Positions 25,077 to 35,200 of a stretch of 64,000 nt of DNA are shown piece by piece. Made by a program: the position numbers and the translations under genes. Source of the stretch: Streptomyces sp. NBC_01341. Its GTDB lineage: Bacteria > Actinomycetota > Actinomycetes > Streptomycetales > Streptomycetaceae. Location of the stretch: positions 7,192,001-7,256,000 of the forward strand of contig NZ_CP108364.1 in NCBI RefSeq assembly GCF_035946055.1, written 5' to 3'. Every line of letters begins with the position of its first letter. Position 1 is the stretch's first letter. Under the pieces are notes generated by a model. It was not told where the DNA came from. It saw only the letters and a program-made list of their open reading frames with translations, and did no database searches.

Positions 25077-26789
25077 GTGCACTCAGAGCCCCGCCCCTAC
25101 GAACGCAACCCCCGCTACCCGGCCGCCGGCCCCGTGGCAACCGGCTGGGACGAAGCAGTCGCGACCCTGCCCGCCGGGCCGATCGTGCTCGCCCTGGACG
25201 GGCCCGCAGCCCTGGACTGGGAACTGACCGCCCGAGAGCTCGCCGCAGCGCTTCGGGCACGTGCCATCGACGTCCACGCCCTCGACGTACGGGAGCACTG
25301 GTCATCCGCGGCCGTCGAGCGTCTGTGCGTCCCCGACGCCGCGGCGGACGCCTTCTTCCTCCCGCTCGCCGAGTTCGCGATGGCCGACCTCTTCGAGGGG
25401 CCCCTGACCGTCGAGCGTCCCGCCAGCGGCGTCCTGCTGGTGTTCGGCCCCGGCGCCGCCCTGTGCGCACCTGATCTGGTCTGGTGGGCGGACCTGCCCA
25501 AGCGCTACGCCGAAGGCGCCGTTGCCTCCGGGACTCTTCCTGTGGGAGCCAACCTCGGGCGCCCCGGTGTGCCGGGCGAACTCCGCAGCCTCTTCTACAC
25601 CGACTGGCCGGTCTCCGACCGCCACCGCGATGCGCTCGCCTCCGTCATGGACCGGTGGATCGACATACAGGATTCCCGGACTCCCGTCTCCCTGGACGGC
25701 GAGACCTTCCGCGCCACCCTCGCCGGCCTCGCGCGGCAGCCCGTACGAAGCCGTCCCTATTTCAACTCCACCCCCTGGGGCGGCCAGTGGGCCTCCGGCA
25801 ACCTCGGGTTCGAGCCCGTCGACGGCAACACGGCCCTCGGGTACGAACTGATCGCCCCCGAAGCGGGAGTCCTCGTCGGTCCTGACGCCGGCACAGTGGT
25901 GGAGCTGCCCTTCCAGCTGCTCTGCGTCCTCCACCCGGAACAGTTCCTCGGCGCGGAGGTGCACCGGAACTACGGGACATCCTTCCCCATCCGCTTCGAC
26001 TACCTCGACACCGTCGGGGGCGGCAATCTCTCACTGCACTGCCACCCGCAGGAGCAGTACATGCGGGAAACCTTCGGCTGGCCCTACACACAGCACGAGA
26101 CCTACTACGTCACCGCGAGCGAACCCGGGTCCCGGGTCCTCCTCGGGCTGCGGCAGAGTGCCGACGTGGACATCCTGCGGAAAGAAGTCGAAGCGGCGGC
26201 GGCGCACAGCACTCCTCTGCGCGTCGAGGACCATATCCAGACCTTCCCCGCCGAACCCGGTCAGCTGTACATGATCCCGGCTGGCACTCCGCACGCGTCC
26301 GGTGCGGGGAACCTCGTACTGGAGATCAGCGCCACGCCCTACCTCTACTCACTGCGTCTCTACGACTGGCTGCGCCGCTCCGGCTCCGGGGTACCGAGGC
26401 CGTTGTCGCACCGCCATGCCTTCGCGAACCTCGACGCCGGGCGGCGCGGCCGGGAGGTCGTCGAGGACCTCGTCCAGCAGCCGCGCATCAGGCGTGAGGG
26501 GACTGGCTGGCGCGAAGAGATCCTGGGCGCCCTGCCCGAGATGTTCTACGCGGTCCACCGGTTCGTACTCGAAGGGACCGAGCCGGCCCACGACGACACC
26601 GAAGGCCGGTTCCACATCCTCAACGTCGCGGCCGGTGACGGCGTGGTGCTGGAGACCGCCGACGGCCGGTGCCACGACATGGCGTTCGCCGAGACCCTCA
26701 CCGTTCCGGCGTCGGTGGGCGGCTACCGGCTCCACCCCGTCGGATCACGCCCCGTGCAGGTCATCAAGTCTCTGGTGACACCGTCGTGA
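25077..26789 (+). CDS. Class I mannose-6-phosphate isomerase with an N-terminal kinase-like domain lacking a P-loop
   Basis: A 570-aa protein, GTG start after TGGAGGACCT. The C-terminal two thirds form a type I phosphomannose isomerase: LHPEQFLGAEVHRNYGTSFPIRFDYLDT, then the zinc-binding cupin segment LSLHCHPQEQYMRETFG, YMIPAGTPHASGAGNLVLEIS and a second cupin near the C-terminus. It interconverts mannose-6-P and fructose-6-P. The first about 200 residues resemble a nucleoside-kinase fold (LDVREHWSS, ADLFEGPLTVERPASGVLLVFGPGA), but the P-loop position reads ALDGPAALDWE without GKS/T, so this part is probably a non-catalytic remnant. It heads the rightward operon. Confidence 0.85.
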   Translation: MHSEPRPYERNPRYPAAGPVATGWDEAVATLPAGPIVLALDGPAALDWELTARELAAALRARAIDVHALDVREHWSSAAVERLCVPDAAADAFFLPLAEFAMADLFEGPLTVERPASGVLLVFGPGAALCAPDLVWWADLPKRYAEGAVASGTLPVGANLGRPGVPGELRSLFYTDWPVSDRHRDALASVMDRWIDIQDSRTPVSLDGETFRATLAGLARQPVRSRPYFNSTPWGGQWASGNLGFEPVDGNTALGYELIAPEAGVLVGPDAGTVVELPFQLLCVLHPEQFLGAEVHRNYGTSFPIRFDYLDTVGGGNLSLHCHPQEQYMRETFGWPYTQHETYYVTASEPGSRVLLGLRQSADVDILRKEVEAAAAHSTPLRVEDHIQTFPAEPGQLYMIPAGTPHASGAGNLVLEISATPYLYSLRLYDWLRRSGSGVPRPLSHRHAFANLDAGRRGREVVEDLVQQPRIRREGTGWREEILGALPEMFYAVHRFVLEGTEPAHDDTEGRFHILNVAAGDGVVLETADGRCHDMAFAETLTVPASVGGYRLHPVGSRPVQVIKSLVTPS

Positions 26790-27790
26790 CACGGGTTCCC
26801 GTGCTGGAGATCGGCGGCACCCACGTCACCGCCGCCCTCGTGGACACTCCCACCGGGCTGCCGGTCGCCGGCTCGGTCGTACGCAGGCCGGTGCCCGCCG
26901 GCGCCGGAGCCGCGGAGATCCTCGACTCGTTCGCCGAAGCCGCCAGGGGAGCGGCGGTGCCCGATCCGGCTCACTGGGGCGTGGCCGTACCCGGCCCCTT
27001 CGACTACGCCTCCGGCATCGGCAGATTCCGGGGCATCGGCAAATTCGAGTCCCTGGACGGCGTCGATGTCCGAGCGGAGCTGATGGCCCGGCTCCCGCAC
27101 GCCCGGGCCATCAGTTTCCTCAACGACGCGGATGCCTTCGCCATCGGGGAACACCACAGCGGGGCCGCGGCACAGCACCACCGGGCCGTCTGCATCACCC
27201 TGGGGACCGGCGTCGGATCGTCCTTCCTGCTGGACGGCCGGCCCGTCACCGAGGGGCCGGCGGTGCCCCCCGAGGGCCGGGCCCACCGCGTCACCGCCGA
27301 CGGGCTGCCGCTGGAAGAGGTCGTCTCGCGGAAGGCCATACGCGCGCGGTACGCGCGATCCGCGGGCCTCGACGAGACGTCCGAAGCCCCGGACGTGCGG
27401 ACCATCGCGGAGCTCGCCCGCGCGGCGGACCGAAACGCCGCGGCGGTGATCAACGGGTGCTTCACGACGCTCGGACGCGCCCTGGCTCCGTGGTGCGCCG
27501 CCTTCCGGCCGGACGTGATGGTCGTCGGCGGCTCCATGGCGGCCTCCTGGGATCTCATCGGTCCCGCTCTGCGCGCCGGGCTCACCGCCGGGGCCGCAGC
27601 CGAAGGACCACGAGCCGGTGCCGTGGTCGCGGCGATGGCACTGCGAACCGCACGGCGGCCCGACGACGCACCCTTGATCGGCGCCGCCCACTGGGTCCTG
27701 ACGCGCGATGCGCAACGCCATTCCCCCGGGCGCGGGCCTTCGTTGGGCGAGGCCCCGGCGACCGGAGTTCCGTGTGAGGTTCGGCCGTGA
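26786..27790 (+). CDS. ROK-family sugar kinase
   Basis: A 334-aa protein with GTG 26786 overlapping the isomerase stop (GTGA). The ATP-binding ROK features are VLEIGGTHVTAALVD at the N-terminus, WGVAVPGPFDYASGIGRF, the catalytic Asp in FLNDADAFAIGEH, and CITLGTGVGSSFLLDG. The zinc motif CxCGxxGC that most ROK kinases carry is absent; the corresponding segment reads AHRVTADGLPLEEVVSRKAI. Next to a mannose-6-phosphate isomerase it is most likely a mannokinase or glucokinase, feeding mannose into glycolysis. Confidence 0.85.
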   Translation: MTRVPVLEIGGTHVTAALVDTPTGLPVAGSVVRRPVPAGAGAAEILDSFAEAARGAAVPDPAHWGVAVPGPFDYASGIGRFRGIGKFESLDGVDVRAELMARLPHARAISFLNDADAFAIGEHHSGAAAQHHRAVCITLGTGVGSSFLLDGRPVTEGPAVPPEGRAHRVTADGLPLEEVVSRKAIRARYARSAGLDETSEAPDVRTIAELARAADRNAAAVINGCFTTLGRALAPWCAAFRPDVMVVGGSMAASWDLIGPALRAGLTAGAAAEGPRAGAVVAAMALRTARRPDDAPLIGAAHWVLTRDAQRHSPGRGPSLGEAPATGVPCEVRP

Positions 27791-27863
27791 GCGCGGGGCT
27801 GCCCCTCCGTCCGGAACGTCGGCCGACCGCCGGGTCGGACGGCGCAACGGGCCGGGCACTCTC

Positions 27864-27869
27864 TACAAT
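27864..27869 (+). promoter_or_regulatory. Possible -10 element before the LacI gene
   Basis: TACAAT lies 71 bp upstream of the preferred LacI start, inside a gap with no other coding sense. I could not find a convincing -35 hexamer at the right spacing. It may allow the repressor to be made separately from the isomerase-kinase operon. Confidence 0.3.
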
Positions 27870-27939
27870 GGCGGCGCCCGCGGCTCGGGCAGCCGACCGA
27901 CGGCGCGGAACCCCTGAGGGCACGATGGAAGGAACGGCT

Positions 27940-28962
27940 GTGGCGCAGCACCGACCGAGCGACGCCGCCATGCCGACGATGCGTGACGTCGCCGCCCGCG
28001 CCGAAGTCAGTGCGATGACCGTCTCCAGGGTGCTCAAGGACGATCCGCGGGTCAGTGAGACCACCCGGGAGCGGGTGCTCAGCGCCGTCGAAGCGCTCGG
28101 CTACCGGCGCAACGAGACCGCTCGCCGGCTGCGGGTCGGCGGCAGCGGGATGATCGGTCTGGTCGTCACCAACCTGGCCAACCCCTTCTACTCACGGCTG
28201 GCGCTCGGGGTCCAGGAGGTCGCCGACGAGCACGGTCTGGGCGTCCTGCTGGGCAACACCGCGGAGAAGGCGGACCGGGAGCGCGGACTCGTGGAGGACC
28301 TGGCGTCCCGTCAGGTGGACGGGATGATCGTGGTTCCGGCGGGCGGCAGCCACCGCCACCTGACACCTGCCGCGCTTCGCGGCACTCCGATCGTCCTTGC
28401 CTCACGGCCGCCGGCGGGAATGGACGCGGACTGCGTCCTGGTGGACGACTTCGGCGGTGCCGAAGCAGCCACCGGCCGCCTGATCGAGGACGGACACCGG
28501 CGTATCGGGTTCCTGGGCAACCCCCCAGCCCTCTACACCGGTGCCGAACGCTTCCGCGGCTACTGGGCCGCGCACGAGGCGGCCGGCCTTGAGCCGGACG
28601 ATCGCCACATCCGCCGCGGACTGACCGACGTGGCCACGGCGGAAGCTGCCGCCGGCGCCCTGCTCAGGGAGACCGACGCCCCCACTGCCCTCTTCTGCAC
28701 CAACAACCGTCTGACCCAGGGCGCCATCCGGGCAGTGCGCACGCTCGAGGTCCCCGTGGCTCTGGCGGGTTTCGACGACTTCGACCTCGCAGATGTCCTC
28801 GGGCTCCCGTTGACGATCGCGTCCTACGACGCCGACGAGATCGGACGCAGAGCAGGCCGGATGCTCATCGACCGCATGAAAGCCGATCCCGCCACTGCCT
28901 TGCCCGCCCGACGTTCCGTGGTCCCCACCGAAGTCATCCGATACGGGACCGACCGACCGTAA
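27940..28962 (+). CDS. LacI-family transcriptional repressor of the mannan locus
   Basis: A 340-aa regulator. GTG 27940 is preferred because it follows GGAAGGA at good spacing and puts the helix-turn-helix (TMRDVAARAEVSAMTVSRVL) at residues about 13-32; ATG 27925 is an alternative. The hinge region is followed by the periplasmic-binding-like domain: GSGMIGLVVTNLANPFYSRLALGVQEVADEHGLGVLLGNT, then DDFGGAEAATGRLIEDGHRRIGFLG and VALAGFDDFDLADVLGLPLTIASYD. It should bind the two operators at 24913 and 25025 and release them when a mannose-derived sugar is present. Confidence 0.9.
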   Translation: MAQHRPSDAAMPTMRDVAARAEVSAMTVSRVLKDDPRVSETTRERVLSAVEALGYRRNETARRLRVGGSGMIGLVVTNLANPFYSRLALGVQEVADEHGLGVLLGNTAEKADRERGLVEDLASRQVDGMIVVPAGGSHRHLTPAALRGTPIVLASRPPAGMDADCVLVDDFGGAEAATGRLIEDGHRRIGFLGNPPALYTGAERFRGYWAAHEAAGLEPDDRHIRRGLTDVATAEAAAGALLRETDAPTALFCTNNRLTQGAIRAVRTLEVPVALAGFDDFDLADVLGLPLTIASYDADEIGRRAGRMLIDRMKADPATALPARRSVVPTEVIRYGTDRP

Positions 28963-29059
28963 GTCCCACACGCCGTCCGCCCGTCCCGGCCATCCAGCCA
29001 CCTGACGGGCCGTCGGGCGGACTCCGCGCAGCTCGCGCGGAACTCTCTATGGAGTCCCC

Positions 29060-32000
29060 ATGCACGACGACCGTACGCTGACCGAACGCAGGCTCGCCCG
29101 GGTACTCGACCAGCGGCTCAGGCCCGCAGTCCACGCCCGCAGCCTCCCGCTCGATGTGAGCGTCCACCACGTCGAGGGCGAACCCGTCCCCGTGAGCGAG
29201 GGAATCGCCGGCCCCTACAAGCCGGTCACGACCGGTGAACCCTGGGGCCCCGCGTGGTCCACCAGTTGGTTCAGGATCCGCGGAACAGTCCCCACCGACT
29301 GGGCGGGACGACGGGTCGAAGCGGTGCTCGACCTCGGCTTCGGCACCACACAGCCCGGGTTCTCCGCCGAAGGGCTCGTCCACCGTGCCGACGGCACCCC
29401 GGTGAAGGCCCTCAACCCGCGCAACACCTGGCTTCTCATCACGGAACACGCCCAGGGTGGCGAAGACTTCGAGTTCCACATCGAGGCGGCCGCCAACCCG
29501 CTGATCTTCGACTTCGACTCCTCGGGCGATCCGTTCGTCCCCACCCGTGCCGGCGACGTGGCGCCCTGGCTGCGCACCGACGGGCCTGTGACACCCGCTG
29601 GTGAACCGCTCTACCGGCTGACGCGCATGGACCTCGCCGTCTTCGACGAGACCGTATGGGAACTCGTCCAGGACCTCGACGTCCTCTCAGGACTCATGCA
29701 CCAACTGCCCGAGGACTCCACCCGCCGTAGCCAGATCCGGCACGCGATCAGCACAGCGCTCGACACGATCGACCTCCAGGACATCGCAGGCACGGCTGCA
29801 CAGGCCAGGGCGGAGCTAGCCCCCACGCTGGCCGCCCCGGCCCACGCCGGCGCCCACCGTGTCTCAGCCGTCGGCCATGCCCACATCGACACGGCTTGGC
29901 TGTGGCCGGTGCGTGAGACCGTACGCAAGGCGGCCCGGACCGTCTCGAACGTGACCGCGCTGATGGACGACCACCCCGATTTCCGGTTCGTCATGTCTCA
30001 GGCTCAGCAACTGGCCTGGCTCAAGGAACAACGCCCTGAGGTCTATGCGCGGGTGCTGCAGAAGGTGGCGACCGGGCAGTTCCTTCCGACGGGCAGTCTG
30101 TGGGTCGAGCCCGACACCAATCTGTCCGGCGGTGAGTCGCTGGTCCGTCAGTTCGTCCACGGCAAGCGGTTCTACCTGGAGGAGTTCGGTGTCGAGACGC
30201 GCGACATGTGGCTTCCCGACACCTTCGGCTACAACGCCGCGCTACCCCAGCTCATGAAGCTCGCAGGCATCGACTGGTTCCTCACGCAGAAGATCTCCTG
30301 GAACACCACGAACGCGTTCCCGCACCACACCTTCTGGTGGGAGGGCATCGACGGATCCCGTGTCTTCAGTCATTTCCCGCCCGTCGACTCCTACAACGGT
30401 GACCTGTCCGGTGCCGACATCGGTCACACCGAACGCAACTTCCGGGACAAGGGAGCAGCCAACCGCTCCCTGGTGCCTTTCGGGTACGGTGACGGAGGCG
30501 GCGGCCCCACACGGGAGATGCTGGCCCGCGCCGACCGGCTCGCGAGTCTGGAGGGCTCCGCGAGGGTCGAAATCGAAGGGCCTGCCGACTTCTTCACCAA
30601 GGCGCACGAGGAATATCCTGACGCGCCGGTCTGGGTCGGCGAGCTCTACCTGGAACTCCACCGCGGCACGCTCACCAGTCAGCTCGCCACCAAGCAGGGA
30701 AACCGCCGCAGCGAACACCTGCTCCGCGAGGCGGAACTGTGGTCGGCGACCGCGGCTCTGCGAACCGGTGAGCCGTATCCGTACGCCGTGCTCGACCGGG
30801 TCTGGAAGACGGTTCTGCTGCACCAGTTCCATGACATCCTGCCCGGCTCCTCGATCGCCTGGGTACACCGTGAGACGGAGGCGGCACATCGGGAGGTCGC
30901 GCGCGAACTCGACGCCATCATCGGGGCCGCCCAACGCGCCCTGGCCGGTCCGGCCGATCCTGACGGCGGCAGTGTCGTCTTCAACGCCGCCCCGCACAGC
31001 CGCGACGGCGTGCCCGCACTGGCCGCAGCCCCGCGCACCACACCTCTGCGGATGACGCCCGTCCGACCGGGACACGACAGCGGCCTGGTCCTGGACAACG
31101 GACTTGTGCGGATCACGGTCGACACGCGCGGACTGATCACGTCCGCATACGACCTGACAGCTGGACGGGAAGCGCTCGCCCCCGGGACGGCGGGCAACCT
31201 GCTCCAGCTTCACCAGGACTTCCCGAACCAGTGGGACGCCTGGGACGTCGACGCCTTCTACCGCAACACCGTGCAGGACCTCACCGAAGCCGACGAGGTC
31301 ACGGCGCACGACCACGCCATCGAGGTCGTACGGACCGTCAACCGGTCGCGCATCCGCCAACTCCTCACCCTGCAGGAGGGCGCCCGGCGAGTCGACATCG
31401 AGACCGTCATCGACTGGCGGGAGCGCGAGAAGATCCTCAAGGCGGCATTCCCCCTGGACATCCGGGCCGTCACCTCCACCAGCGAGATCCCCTTCGGGCA
31501 CGTCCAGCGGCCCACCCACTCCAACACCAGCTGGGACGCGGCCCGCTTCGAGATCTGCGCCCACCGGTTCCTTCACATCGAGGAGCGGGGCTGGGGAGCG
31601 GCGCTGGTCAACGACTCCACCTACGGCCACGACGTCACCCATGACGTCCGCCCCGACGGTGGCACCACGACCACGGCCAGGCTCTCACTCCTGCGCGCCC
31701 CGCTCTTCCCCGATCCGGACACCGATCAGGGCGAGCACAGGCTGCGATACGGCCTGGTGATCGGTGCGGACATCGAAGACGCCGTCCGCGAGGGCTACCA
31801 CTTCAACCTTGCCGAGCGTGCGGTCGCCGGCTCAGCCGTCGTCTCTCCGCTGGCCGAAGTCGACCACAGCGGTGTGGTGATCGAGTCGGTCAAACTCGCG
31901 GACGACCGCTCGGGCGACGTGATCGTGCGACTCTACGAGTCTCTTGGCGGTCGGGCAGCAACGGTCCTGCGGGCCGGATTCCCGTGCACCGCCGCCACGC

Positions 32001-32125
32001 TGACCGACCTGCTCGAACGGCCCTTGGCAGAGGGGCCGTCGCTGTCCGCCGCCGCCGACGGCATTCCACTGGTTCTGCGTCCGTTCCAGATCGTGACCGT
32101 GCGTCTGACCCCACAGGCCCAGTGA
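29060..32125 (+). CDS. Glycoside hydrolase family 38 alpha-mannosidase (second subgroup)
   Basis: A 1021-aa cytoplasmic enzyme, ATG 29060 after GGAG. The N-terminal about 250 residues are an all-beta domain. The catalytic domain has VGHAHIDTAWLWPVRETVRKAARTVS (zinc ligands H275 and D277), VEPDTNLSGGESLVRQF and the nucleophile D387 in MWLPDTFGYNAALPQ, the classical GH38 context. Beta-sandwich domains follow. It lacks a signal peptide and so acts on imported oligosaccharides. It closes the rightward operon 97 bp after the LacI gene. Compared with the other GH38, motifs around the nucleophile differ, suggesting different linkage specificity. Confidence 0.92.
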   Translation: MHDDRTLTERRLARVLDQRLRPAVHARSLPLDVSVHHVEGEPVPVSEGIAGPYKPVTTGEPWGPAWSTSWFRIRGTVPTDWAGRRVEAVLDLGFGTTQPGFSAEGLVHRADGTPVKALNPRNTWLLITEHAQGGEDFEFHIEAAANPLIFDFDSSGDPFVPTRAGDVAPWLRTDGPVTPAGEPLYRLTRMDLAVFDETVWELVQDLDVLSGLMHQLPEDSTRRSQIRHAISTALDTIDLQDIAGTAAQARAELAPTLAAPAHAGAHRVSAVGHAHIDTAWLWPVRETVRKAARTVSNVTALMDDHPDFRFVMSQAQQLAWLKEQRPEVYARVLQKVATGQFLPTGSLWVEPDTNLSGGESLVRQFVHGKRFYLEEFGVETRDMWLPDTFGYNAALPQLMKLAGIDWFLTQKISWNTTNAFPHHTFWWEGIDGSRVFSHFPPVDSYNGDLSGADIGHTERNFRDKGAANRSLVPFGYGDGGGGPTREMLARADRLASLEGSARVEIEGPADFFTKAHEEYPDAPVWVGELYLELHRGTLTSQLATKQGNRRSEHLLREAELWSATAALRTGEPYPYAVLDRVWKTVLLHQFHDILPGSSIAWVHRETEAAHREVARELDAIIGAAQRALAGPADPDGGSVVFNAAPHSRDGVPALAAAPRTTPLRMTPVRPGHDSGLVLDNGLVRITVDTRGLITSAYDLTAGREALAPGTAGNLLQLHQDFPNQWDAWDVDAFYRNTVQDLTEADEVTAHDHAIEVVRTVNRSRIRQLLTLQEGARRVDIETVIDWREREKILKAAFPLDIRAVTSTSEIPFGHVQRPTHSNTSWDAARFEICAHRFLHIEERGWGAALVNDSTYGHDVTHDVRPDGGTTTTARLSLLRAPLFPDPDTDQGEHRLRYGLVIGADIEDAVREGYHFNLAERAVAGSAVVSPLAEVDHSGVVIESVKLADDRSGDVIVRLYESLGGRAATVLRAGFPCTAATLTDLLERPLAEGPSLSAAADGIPLVLRPFQIVTVRLTPQAQ

Positions 32126-32200
32126 CCTGAGTCGCATGTTCGTCGTTGGGCGGGCGGCCGATCCCGCTGGAGCGCTGCCCGTCACCTGTGCCCCGCGCGG

Positions 32201-32247
32201 CCGCCCGACGGCCCGCGGGGCAGAGAGCCCCTCGGGCTGTCGGGCGG
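32201..32247. terminator. Strong bidirectional terminator between convergent genes
   Basis: CCGCCCGACGGCCC (32201-32214) pairs with GGGCTGTCGGGCGG (32234-32247) with a single G-T pair, and a nested stem GGGGC/GCCCC lies in the loop. It separates the convergent GH38 and subtilase genes. There is no T-run, as is common in Streptomyces. Confidence 0.8.
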
Positions 32248-32297
32248 TGGCGTCGGGCGGCGGCAGTGCGCACCGCCCGATGCCACCGCGCGGTGCC

Positions 32298-35200
32298 CTA
32301 CCTGGTGCGGTAGGCGTCGATGATCGTCTGGGTCGTGGTGCCCCTCCGGTCCCTGACCTCCGCCCTGAAGGAGACCGAGCCCCCGGCCGGCGGATTGTGC
32401 ACGATGACCCTTCCCCGCCGTACCGTGCTGCCGGCCCAGGTCGCACCACCGTCGTACGAGACGGACACCCGGAGGGGGCTGTGCCCTGGGCCCGCGGCGG
32501 CGCCCTCGACCGTGACCGGCACCACCAGGTCAGTTCCGCCGGGCGCGGTCGAGTCGGCGGCGAGCGCAGGAGCGAATCGGACGGCGCGTGCCGGGAGGGC
32601 GACGGCACGCTCGGTGCGGGACGAGGTGAAGGTGTACTCGGCACTGATCCGGGAGCTCACCCTCTCGCCGCCCAGCTCCTCGCTCCGGCCGACGGTGGTG
32701 ACCAGCCGGTAGTCCGCCTCGCCGGGCGGGAGCGTGAAGCTCACGGAGTCCAGGACGTCGTCGGCCACGGCGTACTTCTCTCCGTCGCGGAAGAGCGTGG
32801 TGGACGCGGTCTCCGGGTCGTACCTGCCGCTGCCGGTATTCCCCGCGCCGTCGGAGAAGGGACTGATCCTGCCCGTCAGGACGTCGCCCTCACGAACCAG
32901 GCCCGCGCCCTCCCGCGCCGTCGGGCCGAACACCCCGATGTTGACGTCCTGGTGATAGGTCCGGCCGGCGGTGTAGTGACGGAACGGTGTGGTCAGGGTG
33001 TTCTGGATCCAGCCGCCGCTCGCGTACTGGGAGGTCCGCCGCCAGCTGTAGCCACCCTGGAGATACGCCCTGGTCTCACCCCGCGCGGGAGAGACGTAGG
33101 TGTAGCCCGTCGTGGCGCCCCTGGCCGGGATGGTCTCGTTGCGCAGCATGGCGCCCTCGATCGACGAGCCGTGCCTGACGATCAGTTCGGCCAGGTCGGA
33201 CCGCTTCACGCGCTGGGTGTGGCCGGTGTAGAAGGAGCCCTTCCTGGTGTGCGCGATCTGGTACTCCGCCCCGGGCGCGTTCCACTGTTCGTTCAGGTAC
33301 GACGTCAGTTCACCCGGCGGTACGGGCGGACCGACCTGCTGGGTGCGGTTGCCCAGTTCCCAGTTGCCCAGGCTCAGGTAGAGCGACCGCTCCACCCCGT
33401 TCGTCGTGGTGGTCACCGCGATCGCACCTGTGGTGAAGGAGGCCGTGGGGGCGTCCGGCAGGGCGACGTCGATCTCCTTGGCCTCGCGTGCGTCGAAGGT
33501 GAGCGTGGTGTCCGCCCGCAGGCGCAGTTTCGGCGCGCTGAACCAGTCGTGCCCCCGGTAACGCTCCGCGGGCATGGTGCCGGTGACGGAGTAGTCCCCC
33601 TGCGGGAGCCGTACGCTGCCGTTGCCGTCATCGCCGCTGACGATCTTGACGAGCAGGCCGGTCGTGGCGTCGCTCACCCAGGTCGACCACGCGTACAGCC
33701 CGGGCCTCTGCCCCTCGCGGCCGATGGCCTTCAGGGTGAGGTCGTACATCGGAGACTCGTACGTCACCGCGCCCACGGTGCGGACCGGGGCGCCGGAGCC
33801 GGTCGCGGTGACGGCAAGGTCGTAGACGCCGTACGCGGAGCCGCCCGCTGAGGTGTGGGCGGTGACCTCGGTGGAGGCGGTGCCGCCGGCGGGGACGGTG
33901 AGCCGCGGGGTGCCGACGGTGAAGAAGCCGGCCGGGACGGGCGCACCGCCGGGGCCGGTGCCGGAGACCGCGAGGTCGAGCGTCGCGTCCTCGCTGCCCG
34001 TGTTCCGGTAGGTGACCGTCCTGGTGATCGGTGCTTCGCCCGCTTCGTGCGGCCAGGCCTGGGTACCGAAGTTCAGCGACACGGGTTCGGCCAGCACGGT
34101 CTGCCGGATCGCCGCGGCCACGTCCACCCGGCCGCCGCCGCCGTCCAGGACCCGGTAGGTGCCCGGCGCGGCCGAGCCGACGAGTGCGGCCTTGAGCTGA
34201 CGGCCCGTCCAGTCCGGGTGCTGCTGCGCCAGTACGGCCGCGGCCCCCGCGACGTGCGGTGTCGCCATGGAGGTGCCGGAGATCTGGAAGTAGCCCGGAG
34301 CGGGATGGCCGGTCCCAGGACGCGTGTCGAGCACACTGCCGGCGGAGCCCGCCGCCGTGATGTCGACGCCAGGGGCGGTCAGGTCGGGCTTGAGCGCACC
34401 CTCGCCAACGCGTGGTCCCCGCGACGAGAAGTCGGCCAGGGCATCGGTCCTGTCCACCGCTCCCACGGTGAGGGCGTCGTCGGCCGAGCCCGGCGAGCCG
34501 ATGGTGGACGCGTCCGGTCCCGCGTTGCCGGCGGCGATGACGAAGAGCGCGTCGTCGGACAGCCGGTTCACCGCCTCTTCCAGGGGGTCGAGTCCCGGGG
34601 TGTCGTTACCGCTCAACGACATGTTGACGACCGTGGCACCCTGCTCGACGGCCCACTCCATACCTGCGATGATCCCGGACTCCTCGCCGGAGCCCCTGTC
34701 GTCGAGGACCTTGCCGCTGATGAGTTCGGCTCCGGGCGCCACACCGCGGTACTTCCCCTGCGACTGTGCGCCGGTGCCCGCGACGATCGAGGCGACATGC
34801 GTTCCGTGCCCGTAGTGGTCGAGGGCGTCGGGTGATCCGGTGAAGTCCCGCACCTGTGTCACCTTGGGGCCCACGTCGGGGTGCCCGGTGTCGATGCCGG
34901 TGTCCAGGACCGCGATCTTGACGCCCTTGCCGTCGTAGCCGGCCTGCCAGGCAGCGGGCGCGCCGATCTGGGGGACGCTGATGTCCAGGGAGGGACGCAC
35001 CAGTCCGTCGAGGCTGACCCTTCGCACGCCGGGCGCCAGCGACCGCTGGGTGCCGTTCTCGTCGGTGAGGGAGCGCCAGATGCCCGCCGCGCCCTCCTTC
35101 CCCACGGTGAGCGCGTCGCCGTTGACGCTGTCGAGCGCGGCCCGCACGGTCGCGCCGGAGTCGTCGGCCATCCGGGCTCGAGCCGCCGGACGCGCGCCGT

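Noticed and set aside
30242..31642. Long minus-strand frame inside the second GH38 gene
   Set aside because: GH38 motifs are continuous on the plus strand across this interval; the antisense product has no recognisable features.
32136..33851. 571-codon plus-strand frame opposite the first subtilase
   Set aside because: It covers the terminator and the C-terminal domain of the subtilase in antisense and has an Arg/Gly/Val-rich composition only.
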